This document shows positions 42,687 through 51,328 of a stretch of 64,000 nt of DNA, piece by piece; the stretch's first letter is position 1, and each line of letters begins with the position of its first letter. The notes below the pieces were generated by a model. It saw nothing but the letters and a program-made list of their open reading frames with translations. It was not told where the DNA came from and did not search any database. The translations under genes were made by a program, and so were the position numbers. The DNA is from Luteibacter yeojuensis (GTDB lineage: Bacteria > Pseudomonadota > Gammaproteobacteria > Xanthomonadales > Rhodanobacteraceae), in assembly GCF_000964085.1 (NCBI RefSeq), contig NZ_JZRB01000015.1, positions 1 through 64,000 on the forward strand, in the 5' to 3' direction.

Positions 42687-44345
42687 TCACTCCGCGCCGA
42701 GGCCAGTGATCGCGGTTTCGGCGAGGTCCACCTCGCGCATCACCGTGCGCATGGTCTCGTCATTGATGGCGTGCTTGCGGCGCAGCTCGAACAGCTCGCG
42801 CCGCTCGGCGCGCAACGCGGCAAGGCGCATGTCACGCTCCAGCTTCGCCTCGGTGCGCGCGGCACCCGCCCCGTCGCCCTCTTCACCCGCCGCGAGCAAG
42901 CGTTGCTGGTACGCGGCCATGACCCGCGCCGCGACGCGCGACGCCAGCGCGATCGACTCCGCGTCGCCGCCGTCTTCCATGCGCTTCTGTTCGTCGGCGA
43001 TGCCACGCAAGGCCGCTTCCGCGGCAAGTGAACGCGCCATGCGTTCCTCGCGTACCGCCGGGTCTTCGCTGGGCAACTTCAGGCCTTTCACCGCCATCGG
43101 CAGGCCCACCACGCCAATGAGGAGCGTGCACAGGATGACGCCTGTGGCGAGGAAGATCAGCAAATCGCGCACCGGGAACGGCACGCCGGCCGATTTCGCC
43201 AGCGGGATCGACAGCACGCCCGCCATGGTCACCGCGCCGCGCACGCCAGCGAGCGCCGTGGTCCAGATCAGCCGAGTCCCCATTGGCGGGCGAGGCGCAC
43301 CGCGGCGTGCGGCACGCAGCAGGATGAAACGCCACGAGAGCCATACCCACGCGAAACGCAGCAGCACCAGCGCCAGCGTGATCGCGACGACGTAGGCGGC
43401 GAGGTACCACAGCTCGCCGCCGCCGGCCTGCTGCAGGTCGGTGCGCGCGCCGTCGAGGATGCCCGGCAGCTGCATGCCGAGCAGGAGGAAGATCAGGCCG
43501 TTGAACGTGAACTCCACCATGGACCACACCGCGAAGTTCTGCATACGCGTGGCGGCGTAGCCGTTGCGGAGCACGCCACCGGTATTCATCATCATGCCGG
43601 CCGCCACGGCGGCGAGGATGCCCGAAACGTGGAAGTGCTCGGCGAGCAGGTAGGCCGCGAAGGGGATAAGCAACAGCAGGCCCACCTGCGTCGCAGGCTC
43701 CATTTCACCGCCCCAGCGCACCAGCCGGCGCAACAGCATGCCAAACGCATACGCGACCAGCGCGCCCGCGGCCAGGCCGCCTAGCGCCGTGGCCATGAAA
43801 TCGCGCGCGGCACCCAGCACCGAGAACTTGCCCGTCAGTTCCGCCGCGACGGCGAACTGCAGCGCGACGAGGCCCGACGCATCGTTGAGCAAGGCTTCGC
43901 CGGAAAGGATATGCATGAGGCGCGACGGCATCCGCGTACCGCCGGTAACCGCCGACGTGGCCACCGCATCGGTGGGCGAGAGCACCGCCGCGAGTGCGAA
44001 CGCCACTGCGAGCGGCACGGTGGGGATCATCCAGTGCACGAAGTAACCCACGCCCACGATCGTGAAGAACACCAGGCCAACGGCCAGCGCCAGGATCGGG
44101 CCGCGCAGCGAAAGCATTTCGCGACGGGGAAAGCGCCAGCCATCGGCGAAGAGCAAGGGGGGAATAAACAGCAGGAAGAAAATCTCGGGGTCGAATTCCA
44201 CGTGCAGCCCCATCGTCCCTGCCAGCAAGGCGCCCAGCGCGATCTGCACCACGGGCAGCGGCGGCCGGAATGGCAGGATGCGGACAAGCGCGCCCGACAG
44301 CGCCACGACGAGAAGGAGGACAAGCACGGTGATGACCAGTTCCAT
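42687..44345 (-). CDS. Na+/H+ antiporter (CPA1 family)
   Basis: A 552-residue membrane protein with about 12 hydrophobic segments in residues ~1-400 and a charged, helical cytoplasmic tail (~410-552, EAALRGIADEQKRMEDGG ... LRAERRELFELRRKHAINDE). The core has the CPA1 motifs FLLFIPPLLFADGW, LAAVLSPTDAVATSAV and GEALLNDASGLVALQFAV, where the ND pair is the ion-binding site. It exchanges cytoplasmic sodium (or potassium) for protons at the inner membrane. The ion preference cannot be read from sequence. Confidence 0.92.
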   Translation of the reverse strand: MELVITVLVLLLVVALSGALVRILPFRPPLPVVQIALGALLAGTMGLHVEFDPEIFFLLFIPPLLFADGWRFPRREMLSLRGPILALAVGLVFFTIVGVGYFVHWMIPTVPLAVAFALAAVLSPTDAVATSAVTGGTRMPSRLMHILSGEALLNDASGLVALQFAVAAELTGKFSVLGAARDFMATALGGLAAGALVAYAFGMLLRRLVRWGGEMEPATQVGLLLLIPFAAYLLAEHFHVSGILAAVAAGMMMNTGGVLRNGYAATRMQNFAVWSMVEFTFNGLIFLLLGMQLPGILDGARTDLQQAGGGELWYLAAYVVAITLALVLLRFAWVWLSWRFILLRAARRGAPRPPMGTRLIWTTALAGVRGAVTMAGVLSIPLAKSAGVPFPVRDLLIFLATGVILCTLLIGVVGLPMAVKGLKLPSEDPAVREERMARSLAAEAALRGIADEQKRMEDGGDAESIALASRVAARVMAAYQQRLLAAGEEGDGAGAARTEAKLERDMRLAALRAERRELFELRRKHAINDETMRTVMREVDLAETAITGLGAE

Positions 44346-44768
44346 CCCACGACGCTACGAGACGGTTGCGAGCCGGACAAGAGGCCTATCGTTTTGTCCG
44401 TATGATCACTACCTTACAAGAACACAAAAGCATGCCTAGCCAGGCTCTCTGGTTCCCACGCAGCTTTCCACGGCACGGGTGCAGGAATTCGTCTCACGTG
44501 AAACATGTTTCATTTAACGACTAACAAGAATCGCAAGTTCTCCCCGTCGCGCGACGATGAAGCGCGGTGCGACTGGACCCCACGTCGCACCGCGTATGCA
44601 TGACCCTTGCGAATCAGCCGCACGCAACCCGTCTACGTCCTTGCGTTCATGAACCGCGCATTGAGTACGGTTATCGGCGCAGCGTAGTTTCACCCCGCTT
44701 GTTGCAGTTTCGTTAATGCGACATGCCATTCGGTTTTGCATCGTTTGGCCTTTGGCCGGGGAGAATTG
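44346..44768. other. Intergenic region upstream of the TonB receptor
   Basis: 423 bases without a gene. It contains the parS-like/palindromic site at 44490-44512 (separate entry) and, nearer the receptor, an AT-richer stretch (TTGCAGTTTCGTTAATGCGACATG) that could hold the promoter. The ribosome binding site GGGGAGA precedes the receptor ATG. Confidence 0.45.
44490..44512. promoter_or_regulatory. parS-like sequence overlapping a perfect 14-base palindrome
   Basis: CGTCTCACGTGAAACA (44490-44505) matches 14 of 16 bases of the general bacterial parS consensus TGTTTCACGTGAAACA. It overlaps TGAAACATGTTTCA (44499-44512), a perfect palindrome that could bind a dimeric repressor of the TonB receptor. 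The two readings are alternatives. It lies about 257 bases before the receptor start. Confidence 0.4.
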
Positions 44769-47700
44769 ATGAACACGCGTCACACGAACAGGCAGCCACG
44801 CCGGCGCACCCTTGCGCTTGCCGTGGCGATCGGTCTTGGCTTCGCCAGCACCGCCGCTCTTGCCCAGAGCACCGCCGGTAGCATCTTTGGTACCGCGCAA
44901 CCGGGGACCACCGTCACCGCCACCAACGCGGGCAGCGGCGTGAGCCGCTCGGCCACGGTGGGCGCCGATGGCAAGTTCAACATCGTGTCGCTGCTGCCGG
45001 GCAGCTACAAAGTGACCACGAGCGGCGGCACCAGCACCTCGCGCGATGTGCAGGTCGTGGCCGGCCAGGGGTTCAACGTGAACCTCGTGGCGCAGCCCGC
45101 CAGTGAAGCCAAGAGCGCGGAGGATCTGTCCGCTGTCTCCGTCACCGCCAACGCGCTGCCGCCCATCGACGTGGCATCCGCGCAGACCAGCACGGTGATG
45201 ACCGCCGAGCAGATCAAGCAGCTGCCGCTGGCCCGCAACCAGACGGCCGTGGCGCTGCTGGCGCCGGGCGCCACCAAGGGCGACAGCGCCTTCGGCAACC
45301 TGGCATCGTTCAGCGGTGCGTCGGTGGCCGAGAACAGCTACTACGTGAACGGCTTCAACGTTACCAACTTCTTCCAGAGCCTCACGTACTCCCAGGTGCC
45401 CTTCGAAGCGATCGACTCGGAAGATATCCAGGACGGTGGCTACGGCGCCGAGTACGGCAACTCCACCGGCGGCGTGATCTCGGTCAACACCAAGCGCGGC
45501 ACCAACACGTGGCAGGGTGGCGTCGACTTCACCTGGAACCCCTACCAGCTGCAGGCCAAGCAGCCGAACGTCTACCTGCAAAATGGCGCGCTGCTGCAGA
45601 ACAACCGCCACAACAGCAACTACGTGATCGGCAACAACGGCACCGGCAACGCCAACGATTTCGGCCAGCGCTGGAACGCCTGGCTGGGCGGCCCGCTGAT
45701 CAAGGACAAGCTGTTCATGTTCGCCCTCGTCGGCGGCACGCGCACGGCGGATGAGCACTACGGTGATACCACCGGTGGCGGCGACTACAACAAGACCACC
45801 ATCAAGGATCCGCGCTACCTGGTGAAGCTCGACTGGAACATCAACGAGAACAATATCCTCGAGTACACCGGGTTCAGCGATACCACCACGCAGCAGCAGA
45901 GCATCTACGGCTACGAGTACGACGACAACGGCCAGCCGCACCGCGACGATTACCTCGGCCAGGTGTACAACAAGGGTGGCGGCATGACCAACATCCTGAA
46001 GTACACCAACTACATCACCGATGACCTCACCCTCACCGCGCAGTTCGGCAAGAGCACCAACAAGCGCGTGAGCACGGCCACGGCCGCCAACGGCATCGTC
46101 GAGACCTACGATGGCAACATCTTCGACGCCGCCAATTCGCCGGGCTGCCCCTCCATCACCGATTCGCGCACGCCGGTGACGAACGGCGCCGCCGGTTACC
46201 CGCACTGCTCGTTCGCCGGCTCGCTGAACACGCCGGATGGTGAAGACAAACGCGAAGCCGGCCGCATCGACCTCGAGTACCACATCGGTGACCACGAGAT
46301 TAAGGGCGGCTGGGCACGCGACCACTTCAAGACCGATACCGGCACCGCCTACGAGGGTGGCGCGCTGTACACGTACAGCTCCATCCCGGCATCGATCCTC
46401 GGCCACGACCCAGGCCTGGACCCCGCCGACAGCGTGGTCCGCCAGACCATCTTCGCGACGGGTGCCCGCGTCGGCATCACGCAGCGCTCGTACTACCTGC
46501 AGGATAACTGGCACGTCACCGACAACTTCATGGCCCGCATCGGCGTGCGCAACGACGGCTTCGAGAACACGAACAGCCTGGGCCAGACGTACGTGAAGCA
46601 GGTGCACAGCTGGCAGCCGCGCCTGGGCTTCTCGTGGGACGTGCACGGCGATTCCACGCTGAAGATCTATGGCAGCGCGGGCGATTACTCGCTGCCGCTC
46701 GACGGCAACGTGGCACTTCGCGGCGCCGCCGCGTCGCTGTACCAGATCAAGTACTTCAGCTACACCGGCGTCGACCCGCTCACCGGCGCACCGCTGGGCC
46801 TTGGCGCCCTGCCCGACGCCTACGCGGCGGCGTTCCCGGCGCGCACCGGCACCACGTATGCCAACGGCGAGGCCGGCCAGGTGCCGAACCCGTCGGCGGT
46901 CGCGACCAAGGACCTCAAGCCATTCAAGCAGCGTGAGTTCATCCTCGGCGCGCAGCAGCAGGTGGCCGACTGGACCCTGGGCGTGAAGGCCATCTACCGG
47001 AAAATCCTCACCGGCATCGACGACTCGTGCGATTTCCGCCCGATCGCCAAGGCGGCCAACGCGCAGTACGGCCTGAACCTCGACACCACCAGCCTGACGC
47101 CGGAAGCGTCGAACGTGCCGGGCTGCTACATCTTCAACCCGGGCAGCGCCGTGACCCTCACCACCCCGGTGGACGCCACGGGCCAGCTGTACAACATCCA
47201 CCTGACGGGCGCCGACGTGGGCGAGCCGAAGTACAAGCGCGCCTACGAGGCCCTGCAGCTTACGGCCGAGCGCAACTTCGACAACACCTGGTACCTCAAG
47301 GCGTCGTACGTGTGGTCGCACCTGCGCGGCAACTCGGAAGGCGGCGTGGACTCGAGCAACGGCCAGGCCGATACCGGCACGACGGAACTGTTCGATTACC
47401 CGGAGATCATGGCCGGCTCGAACGGCAACCTGCCGAACGATCGCAAGCACACGTTCAAGATCTATGGCGCATGGCAGATCAACGACGAATGGCTGGTGGG
47501 CGCCAATGGCGTGTTCCAGACCGGCCGCCCGGAGAACTGCTACGGCCTGAACCCGATCGACAGCCAGGTGAACGGCGGCTATGGCTCGGGTGCCTACCTG
47601 TACTGCAGCGGCATGATCGTGAAGCGTGGCTCCGTGGGCCGCACGCCGTCGTACTGGAACATGGACCTGAACGCGTCGTACAAGCCGCAGTGGGCGAAGG

Positions 47701-47879
47701 GCGTCACGCTTTCGGCCAGCGTCTTCAACGTGTTCAACAAGCAGCACACGACGACGATCAACGAAGTGGGCGAAGACCCGAACGGCGCGCCGCTGACGGA
47801 CAGCACGTACAAGATCCCGACGAGCTTCCAGACGCCGCGTTACGTGCAGGTCTCGGCCGAGTACGACTTCTCGCTGTAA
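44769..47879 (+). CDS. TonB-dependent outer-membrane receptor, Oar-like
   Basis: A 1,036-residue receptor. Signal peptide ~1-34 (LALAVAIGLGFASTAALA); a carboxypeptidase-regulatory-like beta domain follows (~38-105, GSIFGTAQPGTTVTATN ... LPGSYKVTTSGG), then the plug (IKQLPLARNQTAVALLAPGA, YYVNGFNVTNFF, YGAEYGNSTGGVISVNTKRGTN) and a long beta barrel ending EYDFSL. This layout is that of Oar-type receptors abundant in Xanthomonadales. The ligand is unknown; this subgroup has been linked to peptide or carbohydrate uptake and to surface attachment. GGGGAGA is 6 bases before the ATG at 44769. It is transcribed alone and ends at a good terminator. Confidence 0.94.
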   Translation: MNTRHTNRQPRRRTLALAVAIGLGFASTAALAQSTAGSIFGTAQPGTTVTATNAGSGVSRSATVGADGKFNIVSLLPGSYKVTTSGGTSTSRDVQVVAGQGFNVNLVAQPASEAKSAEDLSAVSVTANALPPIDVASAQTSTVMTAEQIKQLPLARNQTAVALLAPGATKGDSAFGNLASFSGASVAENSYYVNGFNVTNFFQSLTYSQVPFEAIDSEDIQDGGYGAEYGNSTGGVISVNTKRGTNTWQGGVDFTWNPYQLQAKQPNVYLQNGALLQNNRHNSNYVIGNNGTGNANDFGQRWNAWLGGPLIKDKLFMFALVGGTRTADEHYGDTTGGGDYNKTTIKDPRYLVKLDWNINENNILEYTGFSDTTTQQQSIYGYEYDDNGQPHRDDYLGQVYNKGGGMTNILKYTNYITDDLTLTAQFGKSTNKRVSTATAANGIVETYDGNIFDAANSPGCPSITDSRTPVTNGAAGYPHCSFAGSLNTPDGEDKREAGRIDLEYHIGDHEIKGGWARDHFKTDTGTAYEGGALYTYSSIPASILGHDPGLDPADSVVRQTIFATGARVGITQRSYYLQDNWHVTDNFMARIGVRNDGFENTNSLGQTYVKQVHSWQPRLGFSWDVHGDSTLKIYGSAGDYSLPLDGNVALRGAAASLYQIKYFSYTGVDPLTGAPLGLGALPDAYAAAFPARTGTTYANGEAGQVPNPSAVATKDLKPFKQREFILGAQQQVADWTLGVKAIYRKILTGIDDSCDFRPIAKAANAQYGLNLDTTSLTPEASNVPGCYIFNPGSAVTLTTPVDATGQLYNIHLTGADVGEPKYKRAYEALQLTAERNFDNTWYLKASYVWSHLRGNSEGGVDSSNGQADTGTTELFDYPEIMAGSNGNLPNDRKHTFKIYGAWQINDEWLVGANGVFQTGRPENCYGLNPIDSQVNGGYGSGAYLYCSGMIVKRGSVGRTPSYWNMDLNASYKPQWAKGVTLSASVFNVFNKQHTTTINEVGEDPNGAPLTDSTYKIPTSFQTPRYVQVSAEYDFSL

Positions 47880-47951
47880 CGGTTCACCACAAGAAGACAG
47901 GGCGCGCGGGACCCCTCCCAACCCGCGCCGCCTTGCAGATCTCCCCGGATC

Positions 47952-47980
47952 GCCGCCCGCTCCCACGGGCGGCTTTTTTT
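47952..47980 (+). terminator. Rho-independent terminator after the TonB receptor
   Basis: Stem GCCGCCCG / CGGGCGGC with a 6-base loop, followed by TTTTTTT, 72 bases after the receptor stop. Confidence 0.9.
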
Positions 47981-48049
47981 GGTTCATTCGCGTATGCGAA
48001 TGCGTGAATCCAGCGGCTTGCGCCGCCTTAGGCTGGTGCGATGTCGCGA

Positions 48050-48181
48050 GTCGGCGACGGGTAGGCCCTTGGTGCCGCCAGTCGCGGACCTTCGGACCGG
48101 GCCGTAGCTCCGCTATCGCTTTGACATCACGTTGCGCGGCCCTCCGCTCATGTCGGCCCCAAGGGCCCACCCGACGCCGAG
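48050..48181 (+). repeat. MITE-like element, copy 1
   Basis: 132 bases bounded by inverted ends GGCGACGGGTAGGCCCTTGG and CCAAGGGCCCACCCGACGCC (four mismatches). Inside are CGCGGACCTTCGGACCGGGC and CCCTCCGCTCATGTCGGCCC, which recur in copy 2 in the opposite orientation. No convincing coding frame. Confidence 0.75.
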
Positions 48182-48498
48182 TCCATGCGCCTGGTTTCGT
48201 GCGGCAAAACGAGAGGGTCTTTGAACGCACACGGTCGCGTATGACTCAGCGCGCTGCATATACAACGGCGCAATCTCCCGCTGTTGCAGCGCACGTTCCA
48301 GGATTGCGTCCTGGCAAGGGATGACAACGCATGGCCGCAGCGCGGTGTGCCGTGACGCACGCCGGCCACGGGGGCTCGTTACTTACGCTTACCTCACCCC
48401 CGCTGGATCGCCACTGCAGCGCTACATGGCTATACGAGCGTGATGCCAAGCAGCACCGGAGCACCGGCTTGTGCCCCAAGACACGGGTCACGTGGCCT

Positions 48499-48627
48499 CG
48501 GGGGCGGGCAGGCCCTTGGGGCCGACATGAGCGGAGGGCCGCCATGCGCAACGGCTATTGCGAGAAAGGCGCTACGGCCCGGTCCGAAGGTCCGCGACTG
48601 GCGGCACCAAGGGCCTGCCCGCCCCCG
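48499..48627 (-). repeat. MITE-like element, copy 2 (inverted)
   Basis: 129 bases with ends GGGGGCGGGCAGGCCCTTGG and CCAAGGGCCTGCCCGCCCCC, which are perfectly complementary over 20 bases. It is copy 1 reversed. Similarity continues outside the element on the outer side: CCAGCGGCTTGCGCCGCC and a GTTCATTCGC hairpin occur next to both, so the whole inverted repeat has arms of about 200 bases (47981-48181 and 48499-48698). Confidence 0.75.
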
Positions 48628-48779
48628 ACTGCCAAAACGCCACCAGCCTTGGGCGGCGCAAGCCGCTGGTTACATGCATTCGCCTTAGCGAATGAACCGA
48701 TGCACCCACGCCGCATTCCACGGTAATGCTTGGTTAGGACGCCACGGCCGCGGCGCCAATGGAACGAATCTGCAAAGTC

Positions 48780-49565
48780 TTACTCGTTCTCGCCCTCGAA
48801 CCTGAGGTGCTTCACGCTACGGCCATGGCGGCGGACCAGCTTCAGGGCTTCGACACCGACCTTGATATGTTTCTCAACGAAGTTGGCCGTGACCGTGGCA
48901 TCGCTGGCTTCGGTCTTCACGCCCTCGGGAATCATCGGCTGGTCGGAGACCAACAGCAGCGCGCCGCAGGGGATGTGGTTGGCAAAGCCGGCGGCGAAGA
49001 TCGTGGCCGTCTCCATGTCGATGGCCATGCTGCGCGTGCGGCGCAGGTAGTCCTTGAACTGCTCGTCGTGTTCCCAAACCCGGCGGTTGGTCGTGTAGAC
49101 CGTGCCGGTCCAGTAGTCGTGGCCAAGGTCGCGGATCATGGTGGACACGGCGCGCTGGAGCTGGAACGCCGGCAGGGCCGGTACCTCGGGCAGCAGGTAG
49201 TCGTTCGAGGTGCCCTCGCCGCGGATGGCCGCGATGGGCAGGATCAGGTCGCCGATGGCGTTCTTGCGCTTCAGGCCGCCGCACTTGCCCAGGAACAGGG
49301 CGGCCTTGGGCTCGATGCCGCTGAGCAGGTCCATGACCGTCGCGGCGTTGGGGCTGCCCATGCCGAAGTTGATGAGGGTGATGCCGTCGGCCGTGGCGTT
49401 GGGCATGGGGCGGTCGCGGCCGCGCACTTCCACGCCGTTCTCCTCGGCGAAGCGCTCGACGTAATGCCCGAAATTGGTGAGCAGGATGTGCTCGCCAAAG
49501 CCGTCCAGTGGGGTGCCGGTGTAGCGCGGCAGCCAGTTGGACACGATCTCGTTCTTGGTTTTCAT
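48780..49565 (-). CDS. amn: AMP nucleosidase (short form)
   Basis: A 261-residue enzyme of the nucleoside phosphorylase fold that splits AMP into adenine and ribose 5-phosphate. It corresponds to the catalytic half of E. coli Amn (484 residues) and lacks the N-terminal domain, as do the short versions found in several phyla. Motifs: FGMGSPNAATVMDLLSGIEP, FLGKCGGLKRKNAIGDLILPIAAIRGEGTSNDY, and DMETATIFAAGFANHIPCGALLLVSD with the substrate-binding Glu and Asp. Cytoplasmic purine salvage. It is divergent from the degV-family gene. Confidence 0.9.
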   Translation of the reverse strand: MKTKNEIVSNWLPRYTGTPLDGFGEHILLTNFGHYVERFAEENGVEVRGRDRPMPNATADGITLINFGMGSPNAATVMDLLSGIEPKAALFLGKCGGLKRKNAIGDLILPIAAIRGEGTSNDYLLPEVPALPAFQLQRAVSTMIRDLGHDYWTGTVYTTNRRVWEHDEQFKDYLRRTRSMAIDMETATIFAAGFANHIPCGALLLVSDQPMIPEGVKTEASDATVTANFVEKHIKVGVEALKLVRRHGRSVKHLRFEGENE

Positions 49566-49745
49566 GCGGGAATCCGGTGCGAAAGCGCCGCCGGGGAGGG
49601 GGCTCGACGGCCTGGCCGGCGGCGGTTACCGGCGACGCCACGCCGGCAAGATGCCAAATTCATTCGTGCAAGTGTAGCATCCGGCGCTGCGGGGTGGGCA
49701 GGGCGCAATGGGTGCCCTGGGCCCCGGCAGGACCGGGGGTGTGCG

Positions 49746-50690
49746 ATGCGGATTGGCGTGGCGATTGATGCGGCGGTGGATGTACCGCAAGACTTCGTGG
49801 AGCGGAACGGCGTCGCCGTGATGCCTATCACCGTGAAGGTGGACAACCACCGGTTCAAGGACGACCGCGACCCGGCGGAGATCCTGCGCTTCCGCGACCA
49901 GAAGCTGGGCAGCCGCAGCCAGTCGGCCGAGACGGAGCCCTCCAGCGTGGAAGACGTGCAGAACCTCTTCCTGGGCCGCATGGTCAAGGACTACGACTGT
50001 GTCGTGTGCCTCACCATCATGGCCACGCGCAGCCCCATCCACGACAACGTGATCAAGGCCAGCTTCGCCATCCTGAAGAACTACCGGCCCATCCGCGAGG
50101 CCGCGGGCATCAGCGGGCCGTTCCTCATGCGCGTGGTGGATACCCGCAACATCTTCGCCGGCTCGGCGCCCGCCGTGGCCGAGGCCGTCCGCATGATCCA
50201 GGCCGGCAAGTCGCCCGCGGAAGTGCGTGAGCGCGCCGCCCACATCGCCGATTGCTCGTACGGCTACATGCTGCCCCGCGACCTGAACTACCTGCGCTCG
50301 CGTGCCCGTAGCAAGGGCGACCGCAGCGTCAGCTTCCTCAGCTCCATGCTCGGCACCGCCCTCGACATCAAGCCGATCCTCCGCGCCCACCGCGGCGAAA
50401 CGGGCCCGGTGGGCAAGGTACGCGGCTTCGAGCATGGCGCGCAGGTGCTGTTCGAATACGCGGCCAAGCGCGTGCAGGCCGGGCTGCTGGTGCCCTGCCT
50501 GTCGCTGAGCTACGGCGGCGAGCTGGACGAGATGCGCAACCTGCCCGGCTACACCGCCCTCACCCGCATCTGCGGCGACGCGGGCGTCGAAATGCTGGAG
50601 ACCCCCATGAGCATCACCGGCATGGTCAACGTGGGCGAAGGCGCGATGACGCTGGGCTTCGCCTCCGAAGAGCACGTGGCCGAGTTCTGA
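49746..50690 (+). CDS. DegV-family fatty-acid-binding protein
   Basis: A 314-residue protein of the DegV fold, which binds a fatty acid between two domains; Gram-positive relatives pass fatty acids to a kinase. Motifs: IGVAIDAAVDVP, VMPITVKVDN, QSAETEPSSVEDV, VVDTRNIFAGSAPAVAEA, and SMLGTALDIKPIL. The real start is ATG 49746; the frame is open for about 1 kb upstream, but that part opposes amn. The cysteines and charged inserts suggest a divergent gammaproteobacterial subgroup. It lies 2 bases before the DUF4124 gene, so co-transcription is likely. Confidence 0.85.
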   Translation: MRIGVAIDAAVDVPQDFVERNGVAVMPITVKVDNHRFKDDRDPAEILRFRDQKLGSRSQSAETEPSSVEDVQNLFLGRMVKDYDCVVCLTIMATRSPIHDNVIKASFAILKNYRPIREAAGISGPFLMRVVDTRNIFAGSAPAVAEAVRMIQAGKSPAEVRERAAHIADCSYGYMLPRDLNYLRSRARSKGDRSVSFLSSMLGTALDIKPILRAHRGETGPVGKVRGFEHGAQVLFEYAAKRVQAGLLVPCLSLSYGGELDEMRNLPGYTALTRICGDAGVEMLETPMSITGMVNVGEGAMTLGFASEEHVAEF

Positions 50691-50692
50691 GG

Positions 50693-51328
50693 ATGCGTCG
50701 CGCCCTCGCGGCCTTGGTGGTCGCCACGCTGCCCCTGGGCGGCGCGGTGGCCGGCGAGGCTTACAAGTGCACGGCCAACGGCCAGACCATCTATCAGCAG
50801 ACACCCTGCGCGAAGCAGCAGCACCAGGAGGTGCTGCAGTTGGATGATTCCGCACCGGCGCCCAGCCGCCCCGTGGTGCCACCCCCGCCCGATGGTGTGT
50901 TCACCGACGTGGAGCCACCCGCGCCCACGCCACCGCGGCCGGTGCCGCAGATGTACCTGTGCACGCGGGCAACCGACGGCAAGACGTACACGAGTAGCAA
51001 CGGCCACCCCGACGCGTATGCCGCGCCCCTCGGCGTGCTGGGCGCGGTCGACAACGGCCTCGCCAACGTCTACGGCAGCCGCAACGCCGCCGTATCGTCG
51101 TTCCCTGAACTCAACCGCGGCAAAGGCAACGCCGCGGCGGTGGCCAACGCCAACTACGTCTGGGTACGCGACACGTGCCGCCCCATGTCAGCCGCCGAAA
51201 CCTGCCAGACGCTTCGCGACGAGCAGGGCGCCAACGAAAAAGCCATCCGCAACGCGTTCAAGAGCGAACGCGCGCCACTCGACGCTAAGGATGCGGCGTT
51301 GCGGGGGCAGTTGCAGGGGTGTGGGTAG
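50693..51328 (+). CDS. Exported DUF4124-domain protein
   Basis: A 211-residue protein with a signal peptide (~1-20, cleavage after AVA). A DUF4124 motif follows at once (EAYKCTANGQTIYQQTPCAKQQ), a small disulphide-bonded domain common in gammaproteobacterial envelope proteins. A proline-rich linker (~55-85) leads to a second cysteine-bearing part (YLCTRATDGKTYTS ... VRDTCRPMSAAETCQTLRDEQ). Function unknown. The 3' end overlaps the convergent ChaN/EreA-like gene by 44 bases. Confidence 0.8.
   Translation: MRRALAALVVATLPLGGAVAGEAYKCTANGQTIYQQTPCAKQQHQEVLQLDDSAPAPSRPVVPPPPDGVFTDVEPPAPTPPRPVPQMYLCTRATDGKTYTSSNGHPDAYAAPLGVLGAVDNGLANVYGSRNAAVSSFPELNRGKGNAAAVANANYVWVRDTCRPMSAAETCQTLRDEQGANEKAIRNAFKSERAPLDAKDAALRGQLQGCG

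Larger units (their letters stand above)
47981..48779. other. Non-coding region with large inverted repeat
   Basis: About 800 bases between the receptor terminator and the amn stop with no supported gene. It is an inverted repeat with ~200-base arms (47981-48181 / 48499-48698) around ~317 unique bases (48182-48498). The unique centre has no good coding frame and no ribosome binding site that I trust. Confidence 0.65.

Noticed and set aside
44514-48230. 1,238-codon minus-strand frame opposite the TonB receptor
   Set aside because: The plus strand encodes a clear receptor with signal peptide, plug and barrel; the opposite frame is codon-bias artefact.
48182-48498. Small open frames between the inverted MITE-like arms
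   Set aside because: No ribosome binding site, no recognisable domain, and frames run into the repeat arms.
48759-49745. Upstream extension of the DegV-family gene
   Set aside because: The extra 329 codons lie opposite amn and have no DegV similarity; the domain begins exactly at the ATG at 49746.
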